From Sinonovacula constricta (Eukaryota; Mollusca; Bivalvia; Cardiida; Solecurtidae): a stretch of 64,000 nucleotides of DNA. Below are positions 50,426 to 63,174 of this stretch, piece by piece (within the stretch, counting starts at the first letter, position 1; each line of letters starts with the position of its first letter). The stretch covers positions 8,454,196 to 8,518,195 of the forward strand of contig CM017567.1 in assembly GCA_007844125.1 (NCBI GenBank), in the 5' to 3' direction. The translations under genes and the position numbers were made by a program. The notes beneath the pieces are model-generated. The model searched no databases. It had not been told where the DNA came from and worked only from the letters and a program-made list of their open reading frames with translations.

Positions 50426-50694
50426 GCTAAGCCAAAGGCACCTATCTCCACAAATATGCAACATTTACAATGTTTCAAAACAGGAATAAATAATATAAAT
50501 TAAAAACTCAGTGAATAAACAGCTGTTATTTCATGAATTCAAATAAATTTCCCACATAAATGATATGGAAGTGCATTGTTTCAGCCCCTCACTTCCTTCC
50601 TTATATTTTTCAAACAATCTCTAAGTATATATTGGACTTTAAGATCAGTGCAAGTGGTTCACAAGTTCTAATGTCTAATTTGATGCTTAAAAGA

Positions 50695-50935
50695 AAAAGC
50701 AGTATGCCCATAGCTGAGCTGTTAAAAGTCATTGCCTTGCATTTCCTTGGCCCATTACCACATTGGTTTGATAGCGAAAACTCTCATGTGGGGAGTTCTT
50801 CCAGCTTAACAAGGGTTCATCAATGGTTCTATCAAGATTTATGTCGCGTATTTCCTTCCACCAATAATTAGCTGGGTGTTACAAATATGGTCATACTTCT
50901 GCTGGTGTGATGTTAGAAAAAACAACCAAACAACA
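50695..50935 (+). mobile_element. SINE-B-like copy, diverged
   Basis: A head-like word, TAGCTGAGCTGTTAAAAGTC, is followed by AAGGGTTCATCAATGGTTCT. The tail TATGGTCATACTTCTGCTGG and GAAAAAACAACCAAACAAC matches the AAC-rich 3' end of the family. Confidence 0.45.
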
Positions 50936-51057
50936 TTTTAACCTTCATTATAAACACTTATCCTGCTATATGTATACATATGTTCATTACCAACAAAAAA
51001 TGCTTAGTTGCTTATATTTCCGTGCATATGTAATAAGACGTAATAAAAAAGACTGAG

Positions 51058-51125
51058 CAGCAAATAGTGTAGATCCTGATCATACAGCTCCCAGTGGGAT
51101 ATGGCTGATTTGGATGTTTGCATTT
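51058..51125. repeat. Palindromic dispersed element
   Basis: GAGCAGCAAATAGTGTAGAT, CCTGATCATACAGCTCCCAG then GGCTGATTTGGATGTTTGCA. The left arm is intact; the right arm is diverged. Confidence 0.7.
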
Positions 51126-51664
51126 ACCTTAATGTGATCAATTAGTGATTAGCATCATGTGAGACTATGTAATAATTTGTGAGTCAACAATGTGTATCTT
51201 ATATCAGTCTAAAGCTATTTGAAGCTTTTGTTATTTATGTTAATATCCTACAAAAAAAATAATGACTTTGACATTGTGGTTACCTTGAACCACTTTGCCA
51301 GGGATACTCTATATTATTTTTAAAATGTTATACACTTACATCCAAATATTTACATCATTCATAATATTTATTTTTTATGAAAATGAATTTTTATGCTTAA
51401 TAAACATTTTAGTCGATCCCTCAATCTATAAAGCTAATAATTTTTTTTACACTGTTGATAACTTGGCCTATGTTGCATATCTAACCAAGTCGTCTCCAGC
51501 TGATAATAATATTCTACTATACAGATAGCCTTGATATATTTATATTCTTGGGTTCACTGGAATCCTTACTGCCTAAGAATGCTTTTAAATCAAGGAACAA
51601 AGAGTCATTGACTTTGGCATGGACACCTGCAATTCTTGAAGGAGTTAGTGTTTCAAAATTAACG

Positions 51665-52045
51665 TCAGGCCTAGGCAAATAGGGTCACTTCTCATCAATC
51701 AGTTTCCAGTAGCCAGCTCCAGTTCCTAGCAGCCAGCTCCAGCTCCCAGAAACCAAGTAACCAGCTCCAGCTCTAAGCAGCCATCTCCAGCATGCAGTAG
51801 CCTGCTCCAGCTCCCAGAAACCAATTAGCTAGCTCCAGCTCCAAGCAGTCAGCTCCAGCTCCCAGAAGCCATCTCCAGTTCCCAGCTGTCAGCTCCAGCT
51901 TCCAGAAGCCAAATACCCAGTTCCAGCTCCCAGCAGCCATCTCCAGCATGCAGTAGCCAGCCAGCTCCAATCCCAGTAGCCAATTCCAGCTCCAAGTAGC
52001 AACCTCAACTCTTGGTAACCAGCTCCAGCTCCTAGTAGCAAGCTC
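51665..52045. repeat. CAGCTCC-type minisatellite, first block
   Basis: Begins after a left arm of the palindromic family (CAGGCCTAGGCAAATAGGGT). It consists of diverged units of about 18-30 bp built on CCAGCTCCAGCTCCCAGTAG. The Gly/Leu/Trp-rich minus-strand frames here are repeat artefacts. Confidence 0.88.
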
Positions 52046-52229
52046 CCAAGTGCTAGGTTAAACTTTTCCAAGTGTTAGAATTCTGTGACTTGGTATGAAG
52101 TAAGACTGTTACAGTAGATGCAACTGAATAACTGTTTGAGAACAGACAGTGTCTCCAATGCATTGTAATGATGACAGTAGGTCTTAAAACCCTCATAACC
52201 AAAGCAAAAACTAAAATCACAACTTTTAG

Positions 52230-53165
52230 CCTGTTCAGCACAGCATGATCAGGAGGAGCCAAATAAGGTCAATCCACATCAGTCAGTTTCCAGTAGCTAG
52301 CTCCAGTTGACAGCAGTCAACTTTTGCTCCTTGCCCCTAGTAACCAGCTCCCAGTAGCCAGCTCCATCTCCCAGTAGCCAGCTCCCAGTAGCCAGCTCTT
52401 GCCCCAGCAGCCAGCTGAAGCTCTCAGAAGCCAGCTCCAGCTCCAGATCCCAGCAGCCAGCTGAAGCTCCCAGGAGCCAGTTTCTGCTCCCAGTAGTCAG
52501 CCCCAGCTCCCAGTAGCCAGCTTCTGCTCCCAGTAACCAGCTTTAGCTTCTGGCAGACTGCTTCAGCTCCCGGCAGCCAGCTCCAGCACCCAGCTCCTGC
52601 TCCCAGTAACCAGCTCCCAGTAACCAGCCCCAGCTCCCAGTAACTAGCCCCCAGTAACCAGCCCCAGCTCCCAGTAACAAGCCCCCAGTATCCAGCCCCA
52701 GCTCCCAGTAGCCAGCTCCTGCCACCAGTAACCAGCCCCAGCAACCAGCCCCCAGTAGCCAGCTCAAGCTCCCAGGAGCCAGTTTCTGCTCCCAGTAGCC
52801 AGCTCCCAGCAGCCAGCTGAAGCTCCCAGGAGCCAACTCCTGCTCCCAGTAGCCAACTTCAGCTCCCAGTAGTCAGCCCCAGCTCCCAGTAGCCAGCTTC
52901 TACTCCCAGTAACCAGCTTTAGCTTCTGACAGACTGCTTCAGCTCCCGGCAGCCAGCTCCAGCACCCAGCTCCCAGTAACCAGCTTCCAGTAACCAGCTC
53001 CAGCTCCCAGTAACCAGCCCCAGCTCCCAGTAACCAGCCCTAGCTCCCAGTAGCCAGCTCCTGCTCCCAGGAACCAGCTTTAGCTCCTGGCAGACTAATC
53101 CAGCTCCCAGTAGCTAGCTTCCATTGGAAGCTGTCAGATTTTTAACAGCATCTGCACTGTTTGCT
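52230..53165. repeat. CAGCTCC-type minisatellite, second block, bounded by palindromic arms
   Basis: Starts with GCCTGTTCAGCACAGCATGA and AATAAGGTCAATCCACATCA, a diverged left arm. It runs through units built on CAGCTCCCAGTAACCAGCCC and ends with GGAAGCTGTCAGATTTTTAA and CAGCATCTGCACTGTTTGCT, a right arm. A longer block near 52440-52620 recurs at about 52750-52980. Confidence 0.9.
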
Positions 53166-53269
53166 GCAGATTCTGTATCAAAATGTATTGTTACAAATAT
53201 GTAAAGATGTATACAGCTTTAGCAGGCCTTTGCTATGGATTATCAACAAGTTGGCGATGGAGTGTCTGT

Positions 53270-53445
53270 GGACCAGCGTTTTAGAGTCCTGACATACACC
53301 TGCTCAGCCCCTCAACCTTAGTGAGGTCTTCCAGCTGACCTGCACTGCACCGGTGGTTTTACCCAGACATATGACTGGGGTCGCTCTCAATTAATAATAA
53401 GCTAGACATTGGCAATATGACCATAATTGTGTAACAAAAAACAAC
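53270..53445 (+). mobile_element. SINE-B copy with AAC-rich tail
   Basis: Contains GAGTCCTGACATACACCTGC, then GAGGTCTTCCAGCTGACCTG, GGTTTTACCCAGACATATGA and CAATATGACCATAATTGTGT. It ends in AACAAAAAACAACAAG, the 3' tail. Confidence 0.7.
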
Positions 53446-54365
53446 AAGAAAAACAACTTGGTTAACATCCCACCAACTATCTGACAGTTCCCTTATCATG
53501 ACCTCAGGTCACCCAGTTCTTGGTTATCAAACCAGCCACTGTCCAGTTATCTGCTGGTTACATCTATCAATTTTAGCTGACCAGTGTGTAACTGATCCCC
53601 ACTGTGGTGTGAGACACTCAACCACCCAGTCATCCACACCTCACTGACCAAACATGAATACAATCTTGCAGTTAATCTTGCAAATTCAGAACAGCATTAG
53701 CATATAATTGACAGCCAGAGATGCATATCATTGGTCCAGGAAAGCTTGCATTTAAATGTGCAGTAAAAAGACACAAATTGCTGATTGTTATCATCATTGA
53801 TGTTTGAATGATCAATGAGCAGATAAAAGCAAACATAGAAAAGGCCTTTCCTTTTCAATATGAAGTATGAACAGTGCATACATTTTAGAAAAGTATTGGT
53901 CTCAATTTGAAGACTTATAGACAAATGCATTTACACAAGCAGAACTTGCTTTCATTTCCTTGTATTTATTTTATTACCCAAACCATTGTGACAAACAATA
54001 CAAGCCAAACCACTTGAGATCCTGAAGTATACATAAGAAGACAAACACATGCACTTGCATTATAATAGCAAATGATTCATCATAAGTATTGCACCACATG
54101 AAACGTTTTAAACCTAGCATGTCCTTTATACAAAAAATATTCCCCAGAAGTATTTCAATGTCTGCATGATTAGCCATAAAGGGCAGATCCTATGCATGAC
54201 AATGATTGTTGCATCACTGTGATAGGAAGTGAAGGCTTAATGCAGGCTTAACCTGGCTTAAGGTTGTCCTTCATTAAGCTATTTATGAGGATACGATCCC
54301 CATATTATGAAAGATTTGCTAATCTTCTTACATCCACCAACAAGCTGGCTGTTGGCACCTGGCCT
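53446..54365. other. Intron, mostly unique sequence
   Basis: A stretch at 53455-53645 starts TTAACATCCCACCAACTATC, like the SINE-A 3' end, and may be a further diverged repeat. Nothing else is recognised. Confidence 0.45.
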
Positions 54366-54369
54366 TTAA

Positions 54370-57300
54370 TTTACCATCATGAAACATGGTTAATATTGGG
54401 CATTCTACCCAGCCTAGCCACCAGGTCCCTATATATCCATCATGGAACATATTCACTGTGGGGGCATTCTGCCCTGGTCAGGACAGCTAAACATCATGTG
54501 GCTACATAACCATCATGTAACATGGGCACAGTGGGGACATCATCATACAACATGATCACTGTTATGGCATTATTCCATGGCCAAGACAGCCTAACTACCA
54601 GATGCATAGTTTTCATCATGACACATGGTCTAAATAGAGGCATTCTGCTATGGCCAAGATGGCCTAACTAGCAGATGTCTAGTTTTCATAATGACACATG
54701 ATCGATATGGGGGCATTCTGCTATGGCCAAGATAGCCAAGCTACCAGATGTCTAGTTTTCATAATGACACATGGTCTATATGGGGGCATTCTGCTATGGC
54801 CAAGATGGTCTAGCTACCAGATGTCTTGTTTTCATCATGATACATGGTCTATATGGGGGCATTCTGCTAGGGCCAAGATGGCCTAGCTACCAGATGTCTT
54901 GTTTTCATCATGATACATGGTCTATATAGGGGCATTCTGCTATGGCCAAGATAGCCTAGCTACCAGATGTCTAGTTTTCATCATGATACATGGTCTATAT
55001 AGGGGCATTCTGCTATGGCCAAGATGGCCTAGCTACCAGATGTCTTGTTTTCATCATGACACATGGTCTATATGGGGGCATTCTGCTATGGCCAAGATGA
55101 CCTTACTACCAGATGTCTTGTTTTCATCATGACACATGGTCTATATGGGGGCATTCTGCTATGGCCAACATAGCTTAGCTACCAGATGCCTAGTTTTTAT
55201 CATGACACATGGTGTAAGTGGGGGCATTCTTCTATGGCCAAGATGGCCTAGCTACCAGATGTCTAGTTTTCATCATGACACATGGTCTATATGGGGGCAT
55301 TCTGCTATGGCCAATTTCACCTAGCTACCAGATGCCTAGTTTTTATCATGACACATGATGTAAGTGGGGGCATTCTGCTATGGCCAAGATGACCTAGCTA
55401 CCAGATGTCTTGTTTTCATCATGACACATGGTCTATATAGGGGCATTCTGCTATGGCCAAGATAGCCTAGCTACCAGATGCCTAGTTTTCATCATAACAC
55501 ATGGTCTATATGGGGGCATTCTGCTATGGCCAAGATGGCCTAACTACCAGATGTCTAGTTTTTATAATGACACATTATCTATATGGGGGCATTCTGCTAT
55601 GGCCAAAATAGCCAAGCTACCAGATGTCTAGTTTTCATAATGACACATGGTCTATATGGGGGCATTCTGCTATAACCAAGATGGCCTAGCTACCAGATGC
55701 CTATTTTTCATCATGACACATGGTCTATATGGGGGCATTCTGCTATGGCCAAGATGGCCTAGCTACCAGATGTCTTGTTTTCATCATGACACATGGTCTA
55801 TATAGGGGCATTCTGCTATGGCCAAGATAGCCTAGCTACCAGATGTCTTGTTTTCATAATGACACATGGTCTATATGGGGGCATACTGATATGGCCAAGA
55901 TGGCCTAGCTACCAGATGTCTAGTTTTCATCATGACACATGGTCTATATGGGGGCATTCTGCTATGGCCGATTTCACCTAGCTACCAGATGTCTAGTTTT
56001 CATAATGACACATGGTCTATATGGGGGCATTCTGCTATGGCCAAGATGGCCTAGCTACCAGATGTCTAGTTTTCATCATGACACATGGTCTATATGGGGG
56101 CATTCTGCTATGGCCAAGATGGCCTAGCTACCAGATGTCTAGTTTTCATAATGACACATGGTCTATATGGGGGCATTCTGCTATAACCAAGATGGCCTAG
56201 CTACCAGATGCCTAGTTTTCATCATGACACATGGTCTATATGGGGGCATTCTGCTATGGCCAAGATGGCCTAGCTACCAGATGTCTTGTTTTCATCATGA
56301 CACATGGTCTATATGGGGGCATTCTGCTATGGCCAAGATGGCCTCGCTACCAGATGTCTAGTTTTCATCATGACACATGGTCTATATCGGGGCATTCTGC
56401 TATGGCCAAGATAGCCTAGCTACCAGATGTCTTGTTTTCATAATGACACATGGTCTATATAGGGGCATTCTGCTATGGCCAATTTCACCTAGCTACCAGA
56501 TGCCTAGTTTTCATCATGACACATGGTCTATATCGGGGCATTCTGCTATGGCCTAAATCGCCTAGCTACCAGATGCCTAGTTTTCATCATGACACATGGT
56601 CTATATAGGGGCATTCTGCTATGGCCAAGATAGCCTAGCTACCAGATGTCTTGTTTTCATAATGACACATGGTCTATATGGGGGCATTCTGCTATGGCCA
56701 ATTTCACCTAGCTACCAGATGCCTAGTTTTCATCATGACACATGGTCTATATGGGGGCATTCTGCTATGGCCAAGATGGCCTAGCTACCAGATGTCTAGT
56801 TTTCATCATGACACATGGTCTATATAAGGGCATTCTGCTATGGCCAAGATGGCCTAGCTACCAGATGTCTAGTTTTCATCATGACACATGGTCTATATGG
56901 GGGCATTCTGCTATGGCCAAGATGGCCTAGCTACCAGATGTCTTGTTTTCATAATGACACATGGTCTATATAGGAGCATTCTGCTTTGGCCAAGATGGCC
57001 TAGCTACCAGATGTCTAGTTTTCATAATGACACATGGTCTATATGGGGGCATTCTGCTATGGCCAAGATGGCCTAACTACCAGATGCCTAGTTTTCATCA
57101 TGACACATGGTCTATATGGGGGGGCATTCTGCTATGGCCAAGATGACCTAGCTACCAGATGTCTTGTTTTCATCATGACACATGGTCTATATGGGGGCAT
57201 TCTGCTATGGCCAAGATGACCTAACTACCAGATGCCTAGTTTTCATCATGACACATGGTCTATATGGGGGCATTCTACTATGGCCAAGATGGCCAAGCTA

Positions 57301-58771
57301 CCAGATGTCTTGTATTCATCATGACACATGGTCTATATCGGGGCATTCTGCTATGGCCAAGATAGCCTAGCTACCAGATGTCTTGTTTTCATAATGACAC
57401 ATGGTCTATATGGGGGCATTCTGCTATGGCCAATTTCACCTAGCTACCAGATGCCTAGTTTTCATCATGACACATGGTCTATATCGGGGCATTCTGCTAT
57501 GGCCTAAATCGCCTAGCTACCAGATGCCTAGTTTTCATCATGACACATGGTCTATATAGGGGCATTCTGCTATGGCCAAGATAGCCTAGCTACCAGATGT
57601 CTTGTTTTCATAATGACACATGGTCTATATGGGGGCATTCTGCTATGGCCAATTTCACCTAGCTACCAGATGCCTAGTTTTCATCATGACACATGGTCTA
57701 TATGGGGGCATTCTGCTATGGCCAAGATGGCCTAGCTACCAGATGTCTAGTTTTCATCATGACACATGGTCTATATAAGGGCATTCTGCTATGGCCAAGA
57801 TGGCCTAGCTACCAGATGTCTAGTTTTCATCATGACACATGGTCTATATGGGGGCATTCTGCTATGGCCAAGATGGCCTAGCTACCAGATGTCTTGTTTT
57901 CATAATGACACATGGTCTATATAGGAGCATTCTGCTTTGGCCAAGATGGCCTAGCTACCAGATGTCTAGTTTTCATAATGACACATGGTCTATATGGGGG
58001 CATTCTGCTATGGCCAAGATGGCCTAACTACCAGATGCCTAGTTTTCATCATGACACATGGTCTATATGGGGGGGGGCATTCTGCTATGGCCAAGATGAC
58101 CTAGCTACCAGATGTCTTGTTTTCATCATGACACATGGTCTATATGGGGGCATTCTGCTATGGCCAAGATGACCTAACTACCAGATGCCTAGTTTTCATC
58201 ATGACACATGGTCTATATGGGGGCATTCTACTATGGCCAAGATGGCCAAGCTACCAGATGTCTTGTTTTCATCATGACACATGGTCTATATAGGGGCATT
58301 CTGCTATGACCAAGATGGCCTAGCTACCAGATGTCTAGTTTTCATAATGACACATTGTCTATATGGGGGCATTCTCCTATGGCCAAGATGGCCAAGCTAC
58401 CAGATGTCTTGTTTTCATCATGACACATGGTCTATATGGGGACATTCTCCTATGGCCAAGATGGCCAAGCTACCAGATGCCTAGTTTTCATAATGACACA
58501 TGGTCTATATGGGGACATTCTCCTATGGCCAAGATGACCTAGCTACCAGATGTCTTGTTTTCATCATGACACATGGTCTATATAGGGGCATTCTGCTATG
58601 GCCTAAATCGCCTAGCTACCAGATGCCTAGTTTTCATAATGACACATGGTCTATATGGGGGCATTCTGCTATGGCCAAGATGGCCTAGCTACCAGATGTC
58701 TTGTTTTCATCATGACACATGGTCTATATGGGGGCATTCTGCTATGGCCAAGATAGCCTAGCTACCAAGAT
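54370..58771. repeat. 73-bp satellite array, about 60 units, with a 951-bp higher-order duplication
   Basis: Units of 73 bp are built on CATGGTCTATATGGGGGCAT, TCTGCTATGGCCAAGATGGC, CTAGCTACCAGATGTCTAG and TTTTCATCATGACA. The left edge (54370-54600) is degenerate and the rest is regular. Subtypes include units with CCAATTTCACC in place of CCAAGATGGCC. A block of 13 units around 56383-57333 recurs at 57334-58284 with offset 951 bp (13 x 73 plus 2). The many 61-86 codon plus-strand frames are reading-frame artefacts of the unit. Confidence 0.97.
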
Positions 58772-59202
58772 GCCATTACATCTAAAGTCTAAGGACCTGA
58801 ATAGTCATGCAACTAGTAAATAAACATTGAAAACTTCAAGTGTATCACTCATTTACTACAGATATAGTTAAATCTAATTTATACCCCCAGTTCCTTACTA
58901 TTTGGCAGTAGAACCTTTGATAGTTGACGTTGACCTTTGAGCTAGCAATCAGTCGGTGCTTGACCCTCCATCTTAATTTGGAAAACAAGTGATTTGAAAG
59001 TTCTTTATTCCTGTGCGAATTTAAGAGAGATGAAAAAGAATTTACCAACTTACCTGCAAGAAAGAACTTGACCTTTGAGTAAACTAAGTTAGAATTAATA
59101 AAATTCTTTTTAAATTATACCTTACATCATCTTTTACTTGTTCTGAGAAAATTCTGAGGTCATAAAAAACAAACAGCTCACAACCCTTGGGACTTTTTAA
59201 AT

Positions 59203-59315
59203 CCTAGCCTGCTCAAGACAAATTCATCAGGTCTAAGAAAATAGTGTAGCTCTATCAGCTATCAGCTAGATCCTGCTAGGGGTAGTCTCAGATATGCACT
59301 ATTTCCTGATAGGTT
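59203..59315. repeat. Palindromic dispersed element, long form
   Basis: CCTAGCCTGCTCAAGACAAA, CATCAGGTCTAAGAAAATAG, TGTAGCTCTATCAGC, then GGGGTAGTCTCAGATATGCA and CTATTTCCTGATAGG. Confidence 0.7.
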
Positions 59316-61682
59316 TTTAACTATAAGTAAGGTAAGCTTAGCATGTAGATGTTTGCAAATAATTCAGAATTAGAAGGGGAATTAACAAATCAGGTAGGGG
59401 TAATCAAACAGACCTTTGACTTCCCTATTTTATTCTAAATTATAGGAGCATCAACTTAGGCTAAGGATACTTAGGTAATGATAGACATTGATATTGGATA
59501 ATGTTGTAAGACTTTTATAGAAATCAACTTACAATAATTAAATAGTCTTATAACAAAAATACTGCTTCTGGCGTGATGTTTGACAGTAGTCTTACTTTAT
59601 TAACTTAAATCTATCTATTTATAGTTGATTTGAAAACCACTTCTCTTAATCCCACTTGACAGCCCAGATCCTGGGTTAAACTAGTAGTCAGCTACATCTG
59701 CGGACATCTCTAGCATTAAATTTAGTCATTATTATTTACAGTCACAAATTGATTATAAAGGTGCTAAAACATCATTATTGGAGCGCGATGCCTAATTTAT
59801 GGAATGCTCACTGAAATTTGCACATGGGGGAAAGTTTGTTTTGCGGACTTTCTAAACCTGATCAATACGGGTCCTAATTCGGTAAAAGGTGTTCTATTTT
59901 ACGTTTTTATTTTTATATTTATTTTTTGTGTGTCTATAACTTTCAAAATAACTTTGAAAATAAACAATAAGATACTGAAAAACACATACTATGTTTGAGA
60001 AAAATATTACCTGAACAACACTTATTTGTGTAATGTGAGGCTACTGCACATATGCATTTTCTGCTAGTGCTAGTTTTATAGTTAATTCTAATAATTTTGC
60101 ATCTTTTCTACATATGTAACATCTTTAGAAAACCTATTAAATGGTGTTGGGTTTTGCTTTTCATTTTGTTTTAAACCATTCTATGGTCTCAAGAATATAA
60201 GTTATTCAGGCTTTTTCTCGAAAAATTATAGTATACTGAAAACTTTCAAATAAAAACCATAACATTTCAAGTGTCTTTCTTACTTGCACCCAAACTGCTT
60301 TAATCTCTTTACATCTCCAACTTTTTGCATCGCCTTAAATGTTTCGCATCAACAACTTTTCTTGGTTAGTCTTTAAAATGACTATTAAAGAGAGCAATCC
60401 ATGTAAACCTCTGCCATATTTCATTCTTCTGTGACCAAAGTGTTCTGAATGAGACTATTTTTCAAGGGAGATAACTAACTCAGAAAAAAGGCCTATACAT
60501 AGCATACTCTTCCTAGTGATACAAATACAATGCATGAATTTAGCATCAAATTAGGTCTTTGCACAGTGAATATAATAAAGTATAATTCCAACTGCTTAAG
60601 AAACAGATGATGAGAATTGTTTGTTTCTAAGTCAAAAACTTATATCCCACCAAGGTGGGGAAAGAAGAGAAGAATGTTATGTTTTGTGATGTGGAGTTAT
60701 GGTGAGCAGTAGTTTACCTTACTGTGTTATATTTAAATGACTGTTTGATAATTGAACTTGCAAAGCAATAATTATAATTGACATTAGAAAATTTATTTCA
60801 TTCAGTCCTCATTTTTTACTGAAGAAAAAAAAAGTTGAAAAATGATATCTATTTTTATTTCACATTTCAAACCTGGCAAAACATATTTCAAAACAAACAT
60901 ATATAAAATTGAAGCTAATACAATTTTCATATCACTACTTAGATGGAATTATCCTTAAATATGCTTAATAATTTTCTATGCAGGCAAGATTTATTTTAAT
61001 TTTTTTTGTTACAGCTCTTATGTTCTGCGATAAAAAAAAATAATCCAAGGGAGATTAATCTTGACATTATAATTATTATGATAGACTCAGTTAGCTCCCT
61101 TGTAAACGTTCATTTATGCCAGTAAAATACCCAAAACTAATTTCTCTTGAAACAGTGATAAAAACTGGTAAAAAAGAAAAACATGGAAAACATTTCCCTT
61201 TTGATATTTAAAATGATAATGTAAATTACAGCACGTCTGTCTGTTTCATGACTTTTCTTTAACATCAATTGAAAAAATACTATAAATCTACAGTTTCTAG
61301 ACACACAAGACTTTACCTAACATTGTAACAGTACTGAACTGACATTTATTAAATTTAATAATGATAACTATAAGAATGATCAATAACCCAATAAAAAAAT
61401 TTTAATGTGATTTACAAATATTCCTGACACTATACATCAAAATAATTTGCGAGTTTAACTTATTTATCACAAAAAGGCTTATCATTACCAGCATGTCCAT
61501 CTTACTTTGTTTACATTATTTGTCAGTGATTACAATAAATAATTGCACAAATACTTTAAGGTGTCTCCTTGCCTTTAACTGAGCAGATAAAAAGCACTTG
61601 CTTTCTGCTGATATCCTCTTATTTAGCAGTTATTTTCCTTTTATATCTAAAATCCCTACATGTACTTGTAATTATTATTATC

Positions 61683-61790
61683 CTACTAGGTCCAAATCAA
61701 TCATGCTTAGGCTAATAGTGTAGATCCAGATCTGCTGGCCCATCTCTAAAATCTGTCTGATCAGGATCTGCACAGTTTGCTGCTTAGCCT
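61683..61790. repeat. Palindromic dispersed element, reference copy
   Basis: A compact copy: an outer block ending ATCATGCTTAGGCTAATAGT, inner left arm GTAGATCCAGATCTGCTGG, a short centre, then inner right arm CTGATCAGGATCTGCACAGT and TTGCTGCTTAGCCTATGGC. The family's inner arms, AATAGTGTAGATCCTGATC and GATCAGGATCTGCACTATT, are near-perfect reverse complements, so each copy can fold into a hairpin. Confidence 0.85.
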
Positions 61791-61930
61791 ATGGCAGTGG
61801 CTTTAACATTTCCTTCTTATTGCAAAAAAATAATTACGAAATATTGAAATATTAGGGTTTATAATCAATACTAGCAAGATAAGGGCTAATCTCAGCATCT
61901 CTTAACTCTTAACTAATGTGTAATTATTTA

Positions 61931-62003
61931 ACAGGCTTAGGCAAATAGTGTAGATTAAGATCAGCAGCTGTGATCAGGATCTGCATTATTTCCCAATGAG
62001 TCT
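61931..62003. repeat. Palindromic dispersed element, compact
   Basis: ACAGGCTTAGGCAAATAGTG, TAGATTAAGATCAGCAGCTG and TGATCAGGATCTGCATTATT. The two arms are separated by only a few bases. Confidence 0.8.
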
Positions 62004-63174
62004 TTGGCAATATGTTGTTTTGTCTGCATTTAGTTGTAAGCTAAACAGTGGTAAGTATCCTTTAAATGTAGCAAGTTGAGGGTTAGACATATACTTTCAA
62101 GAAAGTGCTTTAATTAGAAGCTATCAGGATAGACGACGCCTGAGATTGAACACAAATGTGTTTATGGCACGCAGTAGGCCCATTAGCCCTTCATGAAACC
62201 CAATTAACATGTGCCAGGAATTTATTTGAGTTTTCCCCAGATTTGCTAATTAAATAGCAGTAAACAAAATTCACAAAAGTCTAGAAAACATTTCTGATGA
62301 AAATTGCAATTTATCTGTTTTAGCTAGTGTCTTTCTGAGTTAAATTTATTGATGTCATGGTACACAATTTTATTGAAATTGATGAATTTAGTTAATTTTG
62401 CTTTAAATTTATATTGGTTGTAGTTATTTTTTTTATGAAGAAGAAGTGCTGTTGAGATGTTGAGTCAGTTTAAAGTCAAATGGTAGTGGTTAAACATACA
62501 GGGAACCTGCTTCAGTGCTTTTGTTTTTGGTGTTTAAATTTCCTGCTAAATAATTTATAATAAAGAACATAAAATGACAAAACCTTGAATGATCTATTTC
62601 ACTGTTGGTTTCCAGTCTATCGCTAATTGTTCTCTTAAAAGGAAATATTGGAACAATTAAAGCACACCCTGAAAGATTGGTTTTGATAAATTGTGCAATA
62701 GAACTTTATTTTCTATGTTTCTGTTTACTATTGACCATACTTAAAGTGACTTTTACATTAAAAATATATCTTTGTGAATAATAAATGTTTTATTAATTAT
62801 GTTTGAAAAGTGATTTGAGAATAACATATTTTGCATATACTGTATATTGAATTTTAATGTAAGAATAAGAAAAGTGTGCTGTTATAGTAATTAACAAATT
62901 AATACATTAATACTACATTACTAAATTTTACAAAAATAATAAATTTTGTACTTCACGTAAAGCAATTATGATGAACTTATAAAGAAACAAATATTGGAAC
63001 AACTTTTAATGAAGAACCATCCCCAGAACCACATCTGTAAGGAGCCAAAGTTTACTGAACCTTGGTAAAGACAAGTTTAATATAGAACATCTTCTATAGG
63101 AATTTATGTCTTACTGAACCTAAGAAAAGATTTACTTCCACACAGAGCAATCTCTGTTAGGAATCAAATCTTAC

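Larger units (their letters stand above)
58772..63174. other. Intron next to the CNB-A exon, mostly unique
   Basis: No exon is recognised. Palindromic elements lie at 59203-59315, 61683-61790 and 61931-62003. I looked here for the expected Epac exon after CNB-A (family motif YRQYMAGLLAPPYG) and did not find it by eye. Confidence 0.5.

Noticed and set aside
51773..52836. Gly/Leu/Trp-rich minus-strand frames
   Set aside because: They are translations of the CAGCTCC minisatellite.
54264..58761. About 25 overlapping frames of 61-86 codons with the same peptide
   Set aside because: They are the 73-bp satellite read across unit boundaries. 73 is not a multiple of three, so each frame closes within about three units.
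59041..59062. Strong donor and acceptor signals overlapping (TTTCTTGCAG next to GTAAGT on the minus strand)
   Set aside because: The sequence before it has no open exon with a partner acceptor and does not encode a recognised Epac segment. It may be a zero-length or recursive splice site, but there is no further support.
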